A stretch of 64,000 bases of DNA from an uncultured Saprospiraceae bacterium (GTDB lineage Bacteria; Bacteroidota; Bacteroidia; Chitinophagales; Saprospiraceae), in the NCBI GenBank assembly GCA_937928045.1, contig CALFWO010000029.1:114473-178472 (forward strand). Direction: 5' to 3'. The notes below the pieces were generated by a model. It searched no databases. It saw only the letters and a list, made by a program, of their open reading frames with translations, and was not told the DNA's origin. Position 1 is the first letter of the stretch, and every line of letters starts with the position of its first letter. Below, piece by piece: positions 45,968-52,923 of the stretch. The position numbers and the translations under genes are program-made.

Positions 45968-46018
45968 GGATAATAAAAAGAGCAGCCAATAAATCATTGG
46001 CTGCTCTTTTTATTATCC
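45968..46018. terminator. Strong bidirectional terminator
   Basis: A perfect 23-bp stem (arms 45968-45990 and 45996-46018) with a 5-nt loop. A-rich and T-rich flanks within the arms serve both the CotH gene (+) and the convergent membrane-protein gene (-). Confidence 0.9.
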
Positions 46019-46026
46019 AAGTATTT

Positions 46027-46452
46027 TTATTTCTCTGGATTTGATTTTAGTATAGATAAAAATCTGATTAAAATAATTCCAAGTGAAAACTTAATAGTCA
46101 TATACAACCAAGGTAAAATATTCACGACCATCTCGAAAAGTATTCCTTTCGAAATATCATGTGCCCCCCGAATAGGTATCTCTGGAATTCCTATGAAAAC
46201 TAGCTCAAAAGTGCAAAGTAAGAAGTATAAAAAAACGATAACATTTACCGACTTAACACTTCTTAAATCTAGCATATAAAATGCCACCGCAAAAAACATC
46301 GGGATAAATATATTTAATCCAAGTCTTGCTGTAAATATTCCAGCACCAATGAAAATAATAACAGCCAAAGAATGTGCAAATGGGATAGTCCAAAGACTAT
46401 TTTTCGCATCAGAATATCGATAGTTCCAAGTACTTAATGATAAGGTTTTCAT
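46027..46452 (-). CDS. Small membrane protein of unknown function
   Basis: From the ATG at 46452 (MKTLSLSTWNYRY) the protein has four hydrophobic helices (SLAVIIFIGAGIFTA, NIFIPMFFAVAFYML, VNVIVFLYFLLCTFELVFIG, LPWLYMTIKFSLGIILI). No family recognised. An in-frame start 24 nt upstream is possible. It is convergent with the CotH gene and shares its terminator. Confidence 0.55.
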   Translation of the reverse strand: MKTLSLSTWNYRYSDAKNSLWTIPFAHSLAVIIFIGAGIFTARLGLNIFIPMFFAVAFYMLDLRSVKSVNVIVFLYFLLCTFELVFIGIPEIPIRGAHDISKGILFEMVVNILPWLYMTIKFSLGIILIRFLSILKSNPEK

Positions 46453-46476
46453 TTTAGTAGATTTTAGGTTTAACAA

Positions 46477-46834
46477 TATTGGCTCATTATTAATATACTT
46501 AATTGATTAAGTTCTATTAGAATGTTTCCATATTATTAATATCTCTAATTTTAACTTATCCCCGCAAAAATGTCGATCAGCAAAGTTAAAAACTCGACGA
46601 ATTACAAATCATTTTTCTTATCAAAAACATCCTAACAAGCCTACTTTTATTGAGAATCCGTATGACTATTGATAAATTGTTAGTTAATCTAAATAATAGA
46701 TTTCCATTTCAAGTACACTGTCAAATCTCAAGCAAAATAAATAACTAGCATCCGGCCTGTTCGACAGTTTAATTAGAGTATCTTAAGGTATTTCTATAAA
46801 TTCGCTACAGAGTAAAGCTCAATAGAACAACGAA
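46477..46834. other. Intergenic region, 358 bp
   Basis: An AT-rich divergent region between the small membrane protein and the DUF1801 gene. I see no RNA gene, repeat or clear promoter. The only open frames are very short (such as 46662-46748) and are judged chance. Confidence 0.55.
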
Positions 46835-47293
46835 ATGAAACCCAACAAAGAATTAATAAAATTTTTAAACTGCTACAATAAAGATGTTGTCCAAGTTGCT
46901 TTGAAACTAAGAAGTCTTATTACCAATACGATTCCTCAGACAAATGAATTGATTTGGGATAATTATAACGCCTTAGCAATTGCCTATTCAAAATCGGAAC
47001 AATTAAAAGATGCCTTTTGCCACATCGCACTTTATTCAAAATATGTCAATTTTGGATTTAATCGCGGTGCTGAACTATCACCAAATAAAATTAAACTAGA
47101 AGGGAAAGGAAAACTAATTAGACACATTAAAGTATTTAACTACGAATCGTTCCCTAAAGAAGAAGTTGTTAAATTGATTCATGAAGCTGTAGGAATTTCG
47201 GAAGCTGGAAAATCTTCACTTTCAGAAAAGAAAACGATTGGAAAAAGTATCGTAATGTCTAAGTCAGAAAAGAAAATAAGACCTAAAAATTAA
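46835..47293 (+). CDS. DUF1801 (YdhG-like) protein
   Basis: This 152-residue protein has the DUF1801 layout: an N-terminal helix with LRSLITNTIPQTNELIWDNYNALAIAYS, then FCHIALYSKYVNFGFNRGAEL and a closing region HIKVFNYESFPKEEVVKLIHEA. The family fold is related to frataxin-like proteins and its function is not established. The tail after 130 is basic and probably flexible. It is a single gene, convergent with the small Cys-rich genes. Confidence 0.8.
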   Translation: MKPNKELIKFLNCYNKDVVQVALKLRSLITNTIPQTNELIWDNYNALAIAYSKSEQLKDAFCHIALYSKYVNFGFNRGAELSPNKIKLEGKGKLIRHIKVFNYESFPKEEVVKLIHEAVGISEAGKSSLSEKKTIGKSIVMSKSEKKIRPKN

Positions 47294-47330
47294 GTGCAGC
47301 CTATCAATAAAGTTCAATATTATTTCAAAT

Positions 47331-47549
47331 CTAGCAATCACAATACCACCATTTTTTCAAATCACCTTGAATTCCATCTAAGTACTTGTTAATGGCTATA
47401 TATCCATCCACTTTTTCTTCTCCTTCTATCAGTCTCACCGTTTTAGCATGCTTCTTAAAAAGCATTCTATGACCAAGTACCATTTCTTTAAGCCTAGCCT
47501 CAATCATATTTAACTCTTCCGTTTTTGTTTTATATTCTAAGATAATCAT
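47331..47549 (-). CDS. Small protein ending in a CxC motif
   Basis: This 72-residue protein is helical (EYKTKTEELNMIEARLKEMVLGHRM) with a middle strand region and a conserved-looking end KKWWYCDC, two Cys that could bind a metal or cluster. It recalls a small Bacteroidota family of unknown function that usually ends in a YCxC-type tail. The next gene upstream on the same strand is the CPNCWG protein, and a hairpin lies between them. Probably co-transcribed. Confidence 0.6.
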   Translation of the reverse strand: MIILEYKTKTEELNMIEARLKEMVLGHRMLFKKHAKTVRLIEGEEKVDGYIAINKYLDGIQGDLKKWWYCDC

Positions 47550-47572
47550 GATAAAGGGTTTTGAAAATTAAT

Positions 47573-47595
47573 GCCACCAGCGGTAAACTGGTGGC
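47573..47595 (-). other. Perfect hairpin between two small genes
   Basis: 8-bp perfect arms (47573-47580 and 47588-47595, GCCACCAG/CTGGTGGC) with a 7-nt loop lie in the 99-bp gap of the minus-strand pair. On the minus strand the exit side reads ATTAATTTTC, so it is at best a weak terminator, or an attenuator or processing site. Confidence 0.55.
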
Positions 47596-47648
47596 AAAAA
47601 ATTATGGGTTAATAAAGTGGTTTGGAAATTCGAGGCTGTTTATAAAAA

Positions 47649-47843
47649 CTATTTTCGTATCACCGTACTTAAATATTTGTCTACAAAATTTTGAATAAAT
47701 GCTTTGGGCTTGTCTTTTAGAGATTCTTCTTTTTCTTCGTAGTTGCATTCCCACTCTTGAGTTCCCCAGCAGTTTGGGCAAGCAATAGCTTGAGCTCCAC
47801 CACCAACAAATCCGGCATAATCGTTTTCCATATAATTTTTCAT
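47649..47843 (-). CDS. Small CPNCWG protein
   Basis: This 64-residue protein has a central CPNCWGTQEWEC motif (three Cys) and a C-terminal helix (AFIQNFVDKYLSTVIRK). It resembles a Bacteroidota family of small proteins with a conserved PxxWGxQEY-type motif, which may bind metal. There is no signal peptide. It follows the cupredoxin gene by 72 nt on the same strand and precedes the CxC protein, so the three may share a transcript. Confidence 0.65.
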   Translation of the reverse strand: MKNYMENDYAGFVGGGAQAIACPNCWGTQEWECNYEEKEESLKDKPKAFIQNFVDKYLSTVIRK

Positions 47844-47915
47844 AATAAAGGCTTTAAAGTTTAAAAAAAGAATTCTTTACGCCGACTTTTGTCAAAGCTT
47901 ATTTTGAATTCATAT

Positions 47916-48335
47916 TTATTCAGTCACTGTCAAATTATATTTGGCAGTTGGATTCATCGGGCAGCTGTACTGATAGGTCCCTGGAACAAGTTTTACCACT
48001 CCTGACTTATCGCTACTTCCTGTCGGCACGCCCCCTTTCAACAAAGAATTATCAACTGGGGTCTTGGCATCTTCTGTTGTTGTAAGAAAAAATGCTACGG
48101 GATGATCGACATTCTTATTTGTAATTTCAAAAACATATGCTCCCGCTTTTAAACTCAATTCTTTGGTTTCGAATTCACCTGGAATCTGAGAGAGATGAAC
48201 AAGTTGTGGTGCTTTTTCTATCATGGTTTGGCTTTCCATTTTAGAATCATGTTTCATTCCTGTTTGTGCAATTAAGTTTTGTGAAGCAAAAAGAGCTACA
48301 ACAAGTGCGAAGATTTTTACGATTGAATTATTCAT
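47916..48335 (-). CDS. Exported cupredoxin-like protein
   Basis: From the ATG at 48335 (MNNSIVKIFALVVALFASQNLIAQ signal) the protein has a cupredoxin fold. Probable copper ligands are a His in VDHPVAFF and a C-terminal Cys-Met set in YQYSCPMNPTAKYN. Asn stands where plastocyanins have a second His, a variant seen in other Bacteroidota (CPLNPT type). It is probably periplasmic, for metal binding or electron transfer. Its promoter carries AraC-type direct repeats. Confidence 0.8.
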   Translation of the reverse strand: MNNSIVKIFALVVALFASQNLIAQTGMKHDSKMESQTMIEKAPQLVHLSQIPGEFETKELSLKAGAYVFEITNKNVDHPVAFFLTTTEDAKTPVDNSLLKGGVPTGSSDKSGVVKLVPGTYQYSCPMNPTAKYNLTVTE

Positions 48336-48372
48336 TACTAAATTTTTAAATGGTTTATTAAAATTGATAAGA

Positions 48373-48430
48373 CAAAGATATGCCAGCGTCCAAGCTGAAT
48401 CGTTGGACAGAAGTTCCTCATGATTGGACA
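48373..48430 (-). promoter_or_regulatory. Cupredoxin promoter with AraC-type direct repeats
   Basis: A -7 box TATCTTTG (48380-48373) has no TTG at the -33 position. Instead two 11-nt direct repeats on the minus strand, TGTCCAACGAT (48409-48399) and TGTCCAATCAT (48430-48420), lie 21 bp apart, two helical turns. The nearer one falls at the missing -33 element. This fits an activator-dependent promoter of an AraC-type protein, and one is encoded next door. Confidence 0.6.
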
Positions 48431-48537
48431 ATTTGCCCAATACGGACTTTAACGGAAAAAAAGAGAAATTTATAAGGGAATAGATTAGTTAGGCAGCTAA
48501 TGATTAAGGTGCATTACTATATGACCATGACTACGTC

Positions 48538-49410
48538 TTAACTAGCACCGAATGCCTTTTGATAAGCCAATGGAGATTGGCCAGTTTCTTTTGAAAACAC
48601 TCGATTGAAGTATGCGGGGTCCTCAAATCCTAATTCATATGCCAAGGACTTGGCTGTTATGTGTTCTAATCGTAATCTTCGCTTCGCTTCCAACATAAGG
48701 CGCTCTCTAATAATCTTCAATGGAGTAGCATAGCCTTCTGCCTTCATTCTTTTGGCCAAACTTTTAGGACTAACAGCCAGCATCTCTGCATATTCCGAAA
48801 CAGCATGCTTCGTTAAATAATGCTTGTTTACCAATGCTAAGAAATCTCTAACCAATCTATTCTTAGCCAAAGCTTGATCATTTGGGCTCAAATCTGTTTT
48901 TCTTAGCGCCTCTATCAAAAGAAGTCTCAAGCGGGTTTCAATCATTTCTCGATGAGCAATCTTGGGCGTTTTCATTTCTGAAAAAAGTGCCTCCATTTGA
49001 TTATTAAATAAACCCTTTTCTTTTTCGCTCAAATCCAATACTGAATCCTTATGCACATTATTGAACAATACACCGTTGCACGCAATGGCCTTGCCGTGTG
49101 TTTCTGGACAATAGAAATGTTTGTCAAAGCTAATTTGATACCCTTCAGCAACATGAAAATTCTTAGATCTGAATACTTGGCCCGGCGTTAAAAACACTAA
49201 TGCGCTGCCTATCATATCATGCGACTTAAAGTCTACCTCAATAGTTCCCTTCCCGTTTGCGATTAAAATAATTGTGTAATGTTCTATCTGTTGTTTTACA
49301 GGACAACTGTTTAAAGTTTTGCCTTCCAATAAATCTAAGGTAAAATAGCCTTGCCTTTGGTCTGAAAATGAGGGAGTGTAAGAATCAGAAGTCTGTATTT
49401 TAAACGCCAT
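48538..49410 (-). CDS. AraC-family transcriptional regulator
   Basis: From the ATG at 49410 (MAFKIQTSDSYTPSF) the protein is 290 residues: a cupin-like sensing half (about 20-150, IEVDFKSHDMIGSALVFLTPGQVF) and a C-terminal double helix-turn-helix (about 195-285, HAVSEYAEMLAVSPKSLAKRMK, SLAYELGFEDPAYFNRVFSKETGQSPLAYQK). The ligand is unknown. It is upstream of, and on the same strand as, the cupredoxin gene, whose promoter carries the expected tandem half-sites, so that gene is the best target. The longer frame to 49554 would run into the neighbour promoter. Confidence 0.9.
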   Translation of the reverse strand: MAFKIQTSDSYTPSFSDQRQGYFTLDLLEGKTLNSCPVKQQIEHYTIILIANGKGTIEVDFKSHDMIGSALVFLTPGQVFRSKNFHVAEGYQISFDKHFYCPETHGKAIACNGVLFNNVHKDSVLDLSEKEKGLFNNQMEALFSEMKTPKIAHREMIETRLRLLLIEALRKTDLSPNDQALAKNRLVRDFLALVNKHYLTKHAVSEYAEMLAVSPKSLAKRMKAEGYATPLKIIRERLMLEAKRRLRLEHITAKSLAYELGFEDPAYFNRVFSKETGQSPLAYQKAFGAS

Positions 49411-49515
49411 ATAGTAATAACACAAATTGGGTTCGAAGGTTTTTATACAATATGTTCTTAGCTTGCTAAAAAGTTTTTTTAAGATTTTCGAGCTATCCAA
49501 AATAATTGATCCCGA

Positions 49516-49564
49516 TTTGCAGTTATTATAAAAAGTATTAACTTTGTAATTCAAAGTACTTTAA
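49516..49564 (+). promoter_or_regulatory. Promoter and palindromic operator of the membrane/wHTH pair
   Basis: TTTG (49516-49519), 19 nt, then TAACTTTG (49539-49546) is a perfect -33/-7 promoter. Three nt later comes TTCAAAGTACTTTAA (49550-49564), holding the palindrome AAAGTACTTT. The same 15-mer stands at the same distance from the -7-like element of the next promoter (50564-50578). Confidence 0.7.
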
Positions 49565-49565
49565 A

Positions 49566-50219
49566 ATGGTTATGAATTCAGGAACAGAAGATCCACGAAA
49601 AACCTTGCAAGACATACGAAATTTAATGGAACGTTCTTCCAGGTTTATTTCCTTGTCTGGACTTTCTGGTGTAGCGGCCGGATGCTTTGCATTGTTAGGG
49701 GCGACAATGATTTATTTGTATTGCGGCCTTACTCCTTTTGTTCATAAGTACATTTATTATCAAGCGGCGATCGATAACCCGAAATGGGGGATCACCTTCT
49801 ATCCTTTTATATTAATTGTCGGAATTGTAACCATTTTAGGGGCCTTTTTATCTGCTTGGTTTTTTACCTCCAGAAAAGCAAAGAATGATGGCAAAGCGAT
49901 TTGGGACAAACCGACCCAAATGACTTTGATCAATCTGGGGATTCCATTAGTTACTGGGGGGATATTTTGTTTAGGCCTATTGTACTATAATGAAATCGGT
50001 TATGTGGCTCCGGCTACTTTGGTATTCTACGGTTTAGCCTTAGTAAATGCTAGCCATTTTACGCTGAGAGATGTAAGATGGTTAGGATTATCAGAAATAT
50101 CTTTGGGTTTGATTGCTATGTTCAATGTCGGATTTGGCTTAGAATTTTGGGCATTAGGATTTGGAGGATTGCACATTATTTACGGAATGGTGATGTACTA
50201 CAAATATGAGCGAGTTTGA
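49566..50219 (+). CDS. Multi-spanning membrane protein paired with a winged-helix regulator
   Basis: This 217-residue protein has a short soluble N-terminus (GTEDPRKTLQDIRNLMERSSRFISLSG) and five to six membrane helices (GVAAGCFALLGATMIYLY, FILIVGIVTILGAFLSAWFF, GIPLVTGGIFCLGLLYY and others). No catalytic motif is visible. Its stop overlaps the start of the winged-helix gene. Such membrane-protein/wHTH pairs recur in Bacteroidota; the membrane part may sense a signal, but this is inference. An in-frame ATG nine bases on (49575) is an alternative start. Confidence 0.7.
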   Translation: MVMNSGTEDPRKTLQDIRNLMERSSRFISLSGLSGVAAGCFALLGATMIYLYCGLTPFVHKYIYYQAAIDNPKWGITFYPFILIVGIVTILGAFLSAWFFTSRKAKNDGKAIWDKPTQMTLINLGIPLVTGGIFCLGLLYYNEIGYVAPATLVFYGLALVNASHFTLRDVRWLGLSEISLGLIAMFNVGFGLEFWALGFGGLHIIYGMVMYYKYERV

Positions 50220-50515
50220 AAAGTATAATTGCCAATCTAAATAAGCGATTTGACAACAAGGTTCGATTGGGAATTATGTCCTTATTGATGGTGGAAGAAT
50301 GGGTGGAATTTACACGCATCAAACAGATGCTAGAATTGACCGATGGAAGATTGGCTTCTCATGTGAAGGTACTTGAGGACGAAGGATTTTTGATATTGAA
50401 AAAAGAGTTTGTAGGTAGAAAACCAAAGACTTCCTATAAAGCAACTAATCTTGGAAAAAAGGCTTTCCAAGAACATTTGATAGCACTTGAAAAATTGATA
50501 AAAAGTTTGGATTAA
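50216..50515 (+). CDS. Winged-helix (MarR/ArsR-like) transcriptional regulator, TTG start
   Basis: This 99-residue protein is almost wholly a winged helix-turn-helix: NKRFDNKVRLGIMSLLMVEEWVEFTRIKQMLELTDGRLASHVKVLEDEGFLILKKEFVGRKPKTSYKATNLGKKAF. The TTG start overlaps the previous stop (TTGA), so it is translationally coupled; the next ATG would delete the first helix. It is the best candidate to bind the AAAGTACTTT operators on both sides of it, making it an autoregulator. Confidence 0.85.
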   Translation: MKSIIANLNKRFDNKVRLGIMSLLMVEEWVEFTRIKQMLELTDGRLASHVKVLEDEGFLILKKEFVGRKPKTSYKATNLGKKAFQEHLIALEKLIKSLD

Positions 50516-50563
50516 TAATCCTTAGATCGGGCGATCTTATTTTTTTATCATTCTACTTTGATT

Positions 50564-50578
50564 TTCAAAGTACTTTAA
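50564..50578 (+). promoter_or_regulatory. Second copy of the palindromic operator, upstream of the Coq4-like gene
   Basis: TTCAAAGTACTTTAA recurs 4 bp before the ATG at 50582, three nt after TACTTTG (50554-50560), a weaker -7-like element. Identical sequence and spacing to 49550-49564 suggest one regulator controls both. Confidence 0.65.
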
Positions 50579-50581
50579 TGT

Positions 50582-51133
50582 ATGGCTATGAAAAATAAAC
50601 AACCTTCGACAGTAATCGAGGCTTGGTATCGACTGCGTGATTGGCTATTGATCTCAGGCGTGGAATGTTTAAAACGACCTTATGCTTCGTTATTCAAAAT
50701 TAGAAAAGCTTCTTGGAATTTGACAAGCCAAGATCTTTTGAAATATCCCATAGCATCATTAGGATATGAATTGGGTATTTTTCTTTCAAAGCATAATTTT
50801 GAACTCATGGACAGGCTCGAAGATCATGACGTGCTGCATGTTCTATTAAACATCGATACAACGGTCAAAGGGGAAGCTATAATGCAATGGATATTAATAG
50901 GAAATGGAAAAAGAAGTTTGTTCTGTCTTTTTTCAGGTCTGTTATCGTGGCTGTTGCTACCCGAATTCAGGCAAATACTCAAAGAGAGTTATGCCAAAGG
51001 AAAAAAGATGCGGTCCATTCACAAATGGCAATTTGAATATCTACTTAGAGAACCGTTAGTGGTTTTAAAAAACATGATGAATCCCGCTGACACTCTGTCT
51101 TTAAACAAAAATATAAGGCCTTTGCGCTTTTAA
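50582..51133 (+). CDS. Coq4-family protein
   Basis: This 183-residue protein shows the Coq4 zinc motif HDxxH-x11-E: His82-Asp83-Val-Leu-His86 in EDHDVLHVLLN and Glu98. Coq4 was described in ubiquinone biosynthesis, as a scaffold and C1 decarboxylase. Bacteroidota generally use menaquinone, so the role here is open. The body is otherwise helical with a hydrophobic segment (FCLFSGLLSWLLLPEF). It is under the shared AAAGTACTTT operator. Confidence 0.75.
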   Translation: MAMKNKQPSTVIEAWYRLRDWLLISGVECLKRPYASLFKIRKASWNLTSQDLLKYPIASLGYELGIFLSKHNFELMDRLEDHDVLHVLLNIDTTVKGEAIMQWILIGNGKRSLFCLFSGLLSWLLLPEFRQILKESYAKGKKMRSIHKWQFEYLLREPLVVLKNMMNPADTLSLNKNIRPLRF

Positions 51134-51217
51134 GAATTTCGGGAATGGAAGCCCGATTTATGGTAAGTTGATCCGATCTCTTTTTTTTAAAAGGGGTCGG
51201 ATTTTTAAAATGAAAAA

Positions 51218-51928
51218 ATGAATTTGATTAGTTATAAAACAAAAATATTTATCGGACTGTCTTTACTTGGTTGTTTGGCCTTGATTATTCGTTGGTCCCA
51301 GCTTTACGAAGTTGAAAGATATGTTTCAAATTTTTCGAGCTTTAGACAACTAAAAAGTACTCAAACTTTTTTATTCCTAGTTTGGAATTTATTCCTTGCT
51401 TGGGTTCCATATTGGATAGCAATTCTTTTTCGAGAGAGAATTTTCAAAGGTAAGAATTGGATAATCAATTTAATACTCCTGGGAATCTGGCTTTTGTTTT
51501 TACCCAACGCACCATATATCATCACCGACTTTCTACATTTGCGATGGAGACATCCAATACCCCATTGGTACGACTTAATGCTCCTGTTCGTTTTTGCCTA
51601 CACTGGATTAAAATTAGGAATTGTTTCATTAAGAATTGTTTATTCAGTACTGTCTCAAATATGGTCAAAGACTTCCGCTCGAATATTTATTATAATAAGT
51701 ATTTTTCTTACTGGACAAGGTGTCTATTTAGGCCGTGTATTAAGGTATAATTCTTGGGACATTATCCATCAACCATTAGAGATTGTTGCTTCATTTTGGA
51801 ATGGCGTTTTTTATCCTTTTCTTACCCCTGGTGCGGGAATGGCTTGGATGGTAAGTCTTTTTATAGGATTGGTTTTCTTATTAGAACAAAATGAAGAACA
51901 AATTTCATCAAGAAAAAAAACTGCATAA
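51218..51928 (+). CDS. DUF1361 integral membrane protein
   Basis: This 236-residue protein has six membrane helices and the DUF1361 core: LFLPNAPYIITDFLHLRWRHPIPHWYDLMLL with conserved Asn-Ala-Pro-Tyr, then GVYLGRVLRYNSWDI. The function is unknown. It lies 84 nt after the Coq4-like gene, possibly in the same transcript. Confidence 0.88.
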   Translation: MNLISYKTKIFIGLSLLGCLALIIRWSQLYEVERYVSNFSSFRQLKSTQTFLFLVWNLFLAWVPYWIAILFRERIFKGKNWIINLILLGIWLLFLPNAPYIITDFLHLRWRHPIPHWYDLMLLFVFAYTGLKLGIVSLRIVYSVLSQIWSKTSARIFIIISIFLTGQGVYLGRVLRYNSWDIIHQPLEIVASFWNGVFYPFLTPGAGMAWMVSLFIGLVFLLEQNEEQISSRKKTA

Positions 51929-51994
51929 AATAAATTGTCCAGTTTATTTAAGTGGCACTATTTCTGACACCAATCTTTTCCTTATCTTGGTAAG

Positions 51995-52420
51995 ATGGAA
52001 TCTGATATAAATTCTACAAATGAAGGGCAAAAATGGATTACGTTAAAATCATTCAGATTTGAAGCGGAGGCCGCTGTTTTGGCTGCTAGGCTTGAAATGG
52101 CTGAAATTCCGGTTTATATTTCCAACAGTATAATCGCTAGCACTATTCCAATGGCAGGAGATCACGTTCATCTTCAAGTCCCTGCCCCAGCAATTGATCA
52201 TGCCAAAGCCATTCTGTATGATTTTAATGAAGATTTAAAACATAACGAAGAAACAAATTTTAGAGAAGCATCAAAAGATGATATTGCTTTTCAAAAAGCA
52301 TTAAATGAATCCAATAAAAGTAAATCTATTCATTGGGTTTTGGCCTTTGTGATTGCTTTATTGATTATTCTTCTGCTGTGGGCGTCTGGATTTAACCGTG
52401 ATTCCTTCCGTATTTATTAG
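51995..52420 (+). CDS. DUF2007 (putative signal-transducing) protein with C-terminal membrane anchor
   Basis: This 141-residue protein begins with the DUF2007 fold (WITLKSFRFEAEAAVLAARLEMAEIPVYISNS, DHVHLQVPAPAIDHAKAIL; about 14-75) and ends in one membrane helix (WVLAFVIALLIILLLWASGF). DUF2007 resembles PII-like small domains and is of unknown ligand. It is the last gene of the DUF1361 group. Confidence 0.8.
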   Translation: MESDINSTNEGQKWITLKSFRFEAEAAVLAARLEMAEIPVYISNSIIASTIPMAGDHVHLQVPAPAIDHAKAILYDFNEDLKHNEETNFREASKDDIAFQKALNESNKSKSIHWVLAFVIALLIILLLWASGFNRDSFRIY

Positions 52421-52429
52421 AATTCTGCA

Positions 52430-52470
52430 AAAAAAATGTCCACTCAGGTACCCGGAGGTAATGAGTGGAC
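52430..52470 (-). terminator. Orphan terminator on the minus strand
   Basis: 9-bp perfect arms (52462-52470 and 52438-52446, core GTCCACTCA/TGAGTGGAC) with a 15-nt loop are followed on the minus strand by ATTTTTTTGC. There is no U-tract on the plus strand, so it stops transcription coming from the gene-free region to its right. Confidence 0.75.
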
Positions 52471-52697
52471 TGCCCTATAGAAAATAACAACAAAACAGAA
52501 AGTGTTCGAAGACTACTTCGTGTTCTGTCGATTGCCCGAAAATAACTTATTATCGAAAACAGACCAAATTTTGGCTACAAAAAAATAAGCCGAAGCCAGA
52601 ATTTACCCAGAAACTTTAGGCATTTCGCGTTTAAATAAGAAGATTGTATTAGAAATTATTCAGATTTGTCTATTTCCCCTATATTGGCGTTCTCAAA
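52430..52697 (-). ncRNA. Candidate small RNA, about 265 nt
   Basis: A predicted minus-strand promoter (52734-52703) would start a transcript near 52697, and an intrinsic terminator ends it near 52430. No minus-strand ORF of credible length lies inside. The RNA would contain a second stem (ACAGAA/TTCTGT at 52495-52528 enclosing CGAAG/CTTCG). I match it to no known RNA family (not RNase P, tmRNA or SRP RNA by eye). It is the content of the 503-bp gap 52421-52923. Confidence 0.45.
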
Positions 52698-52702
52698 TAG
52701 CA

Positions 52703-52734
52703 CAAAATTAAGATTAAAATTAGCCTGAAATCAA
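52703..52734 (-). promoter_or_regulatory. Predicted promoter of the candidate small RNA
   Basis: TTG (minus strand 52734-52732), 21 nt, then TAATTTTG (52710-52703), a full match to the Bacteroidota pattern. It points into a region with no ORF. Confidence 0.5.
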
Positions 52735-52923
52735 TTTAATTGTCAGCAAATAGATAGGATTGCTAAACATTCTATCCAACCCTTTTGGCAAATATTTCCT
52801 GTGCTTTTCAATCTCCCACCCCATAAAACAATTCTAAACCAGTAATCTTTTCAGAAGGATATTGGTATTCGCGAACATTATTTTGTCTTGTAACGGCAAA
52901 ATAAATGAAGAATTGACTGCTAT

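Noticed and set aside
46662..46748. 28-codon ORF in the 46.5-46.8 kb gap
   Set aside because: Too short, no ribosome-binding or promoter signal, and no recognisable similarity.
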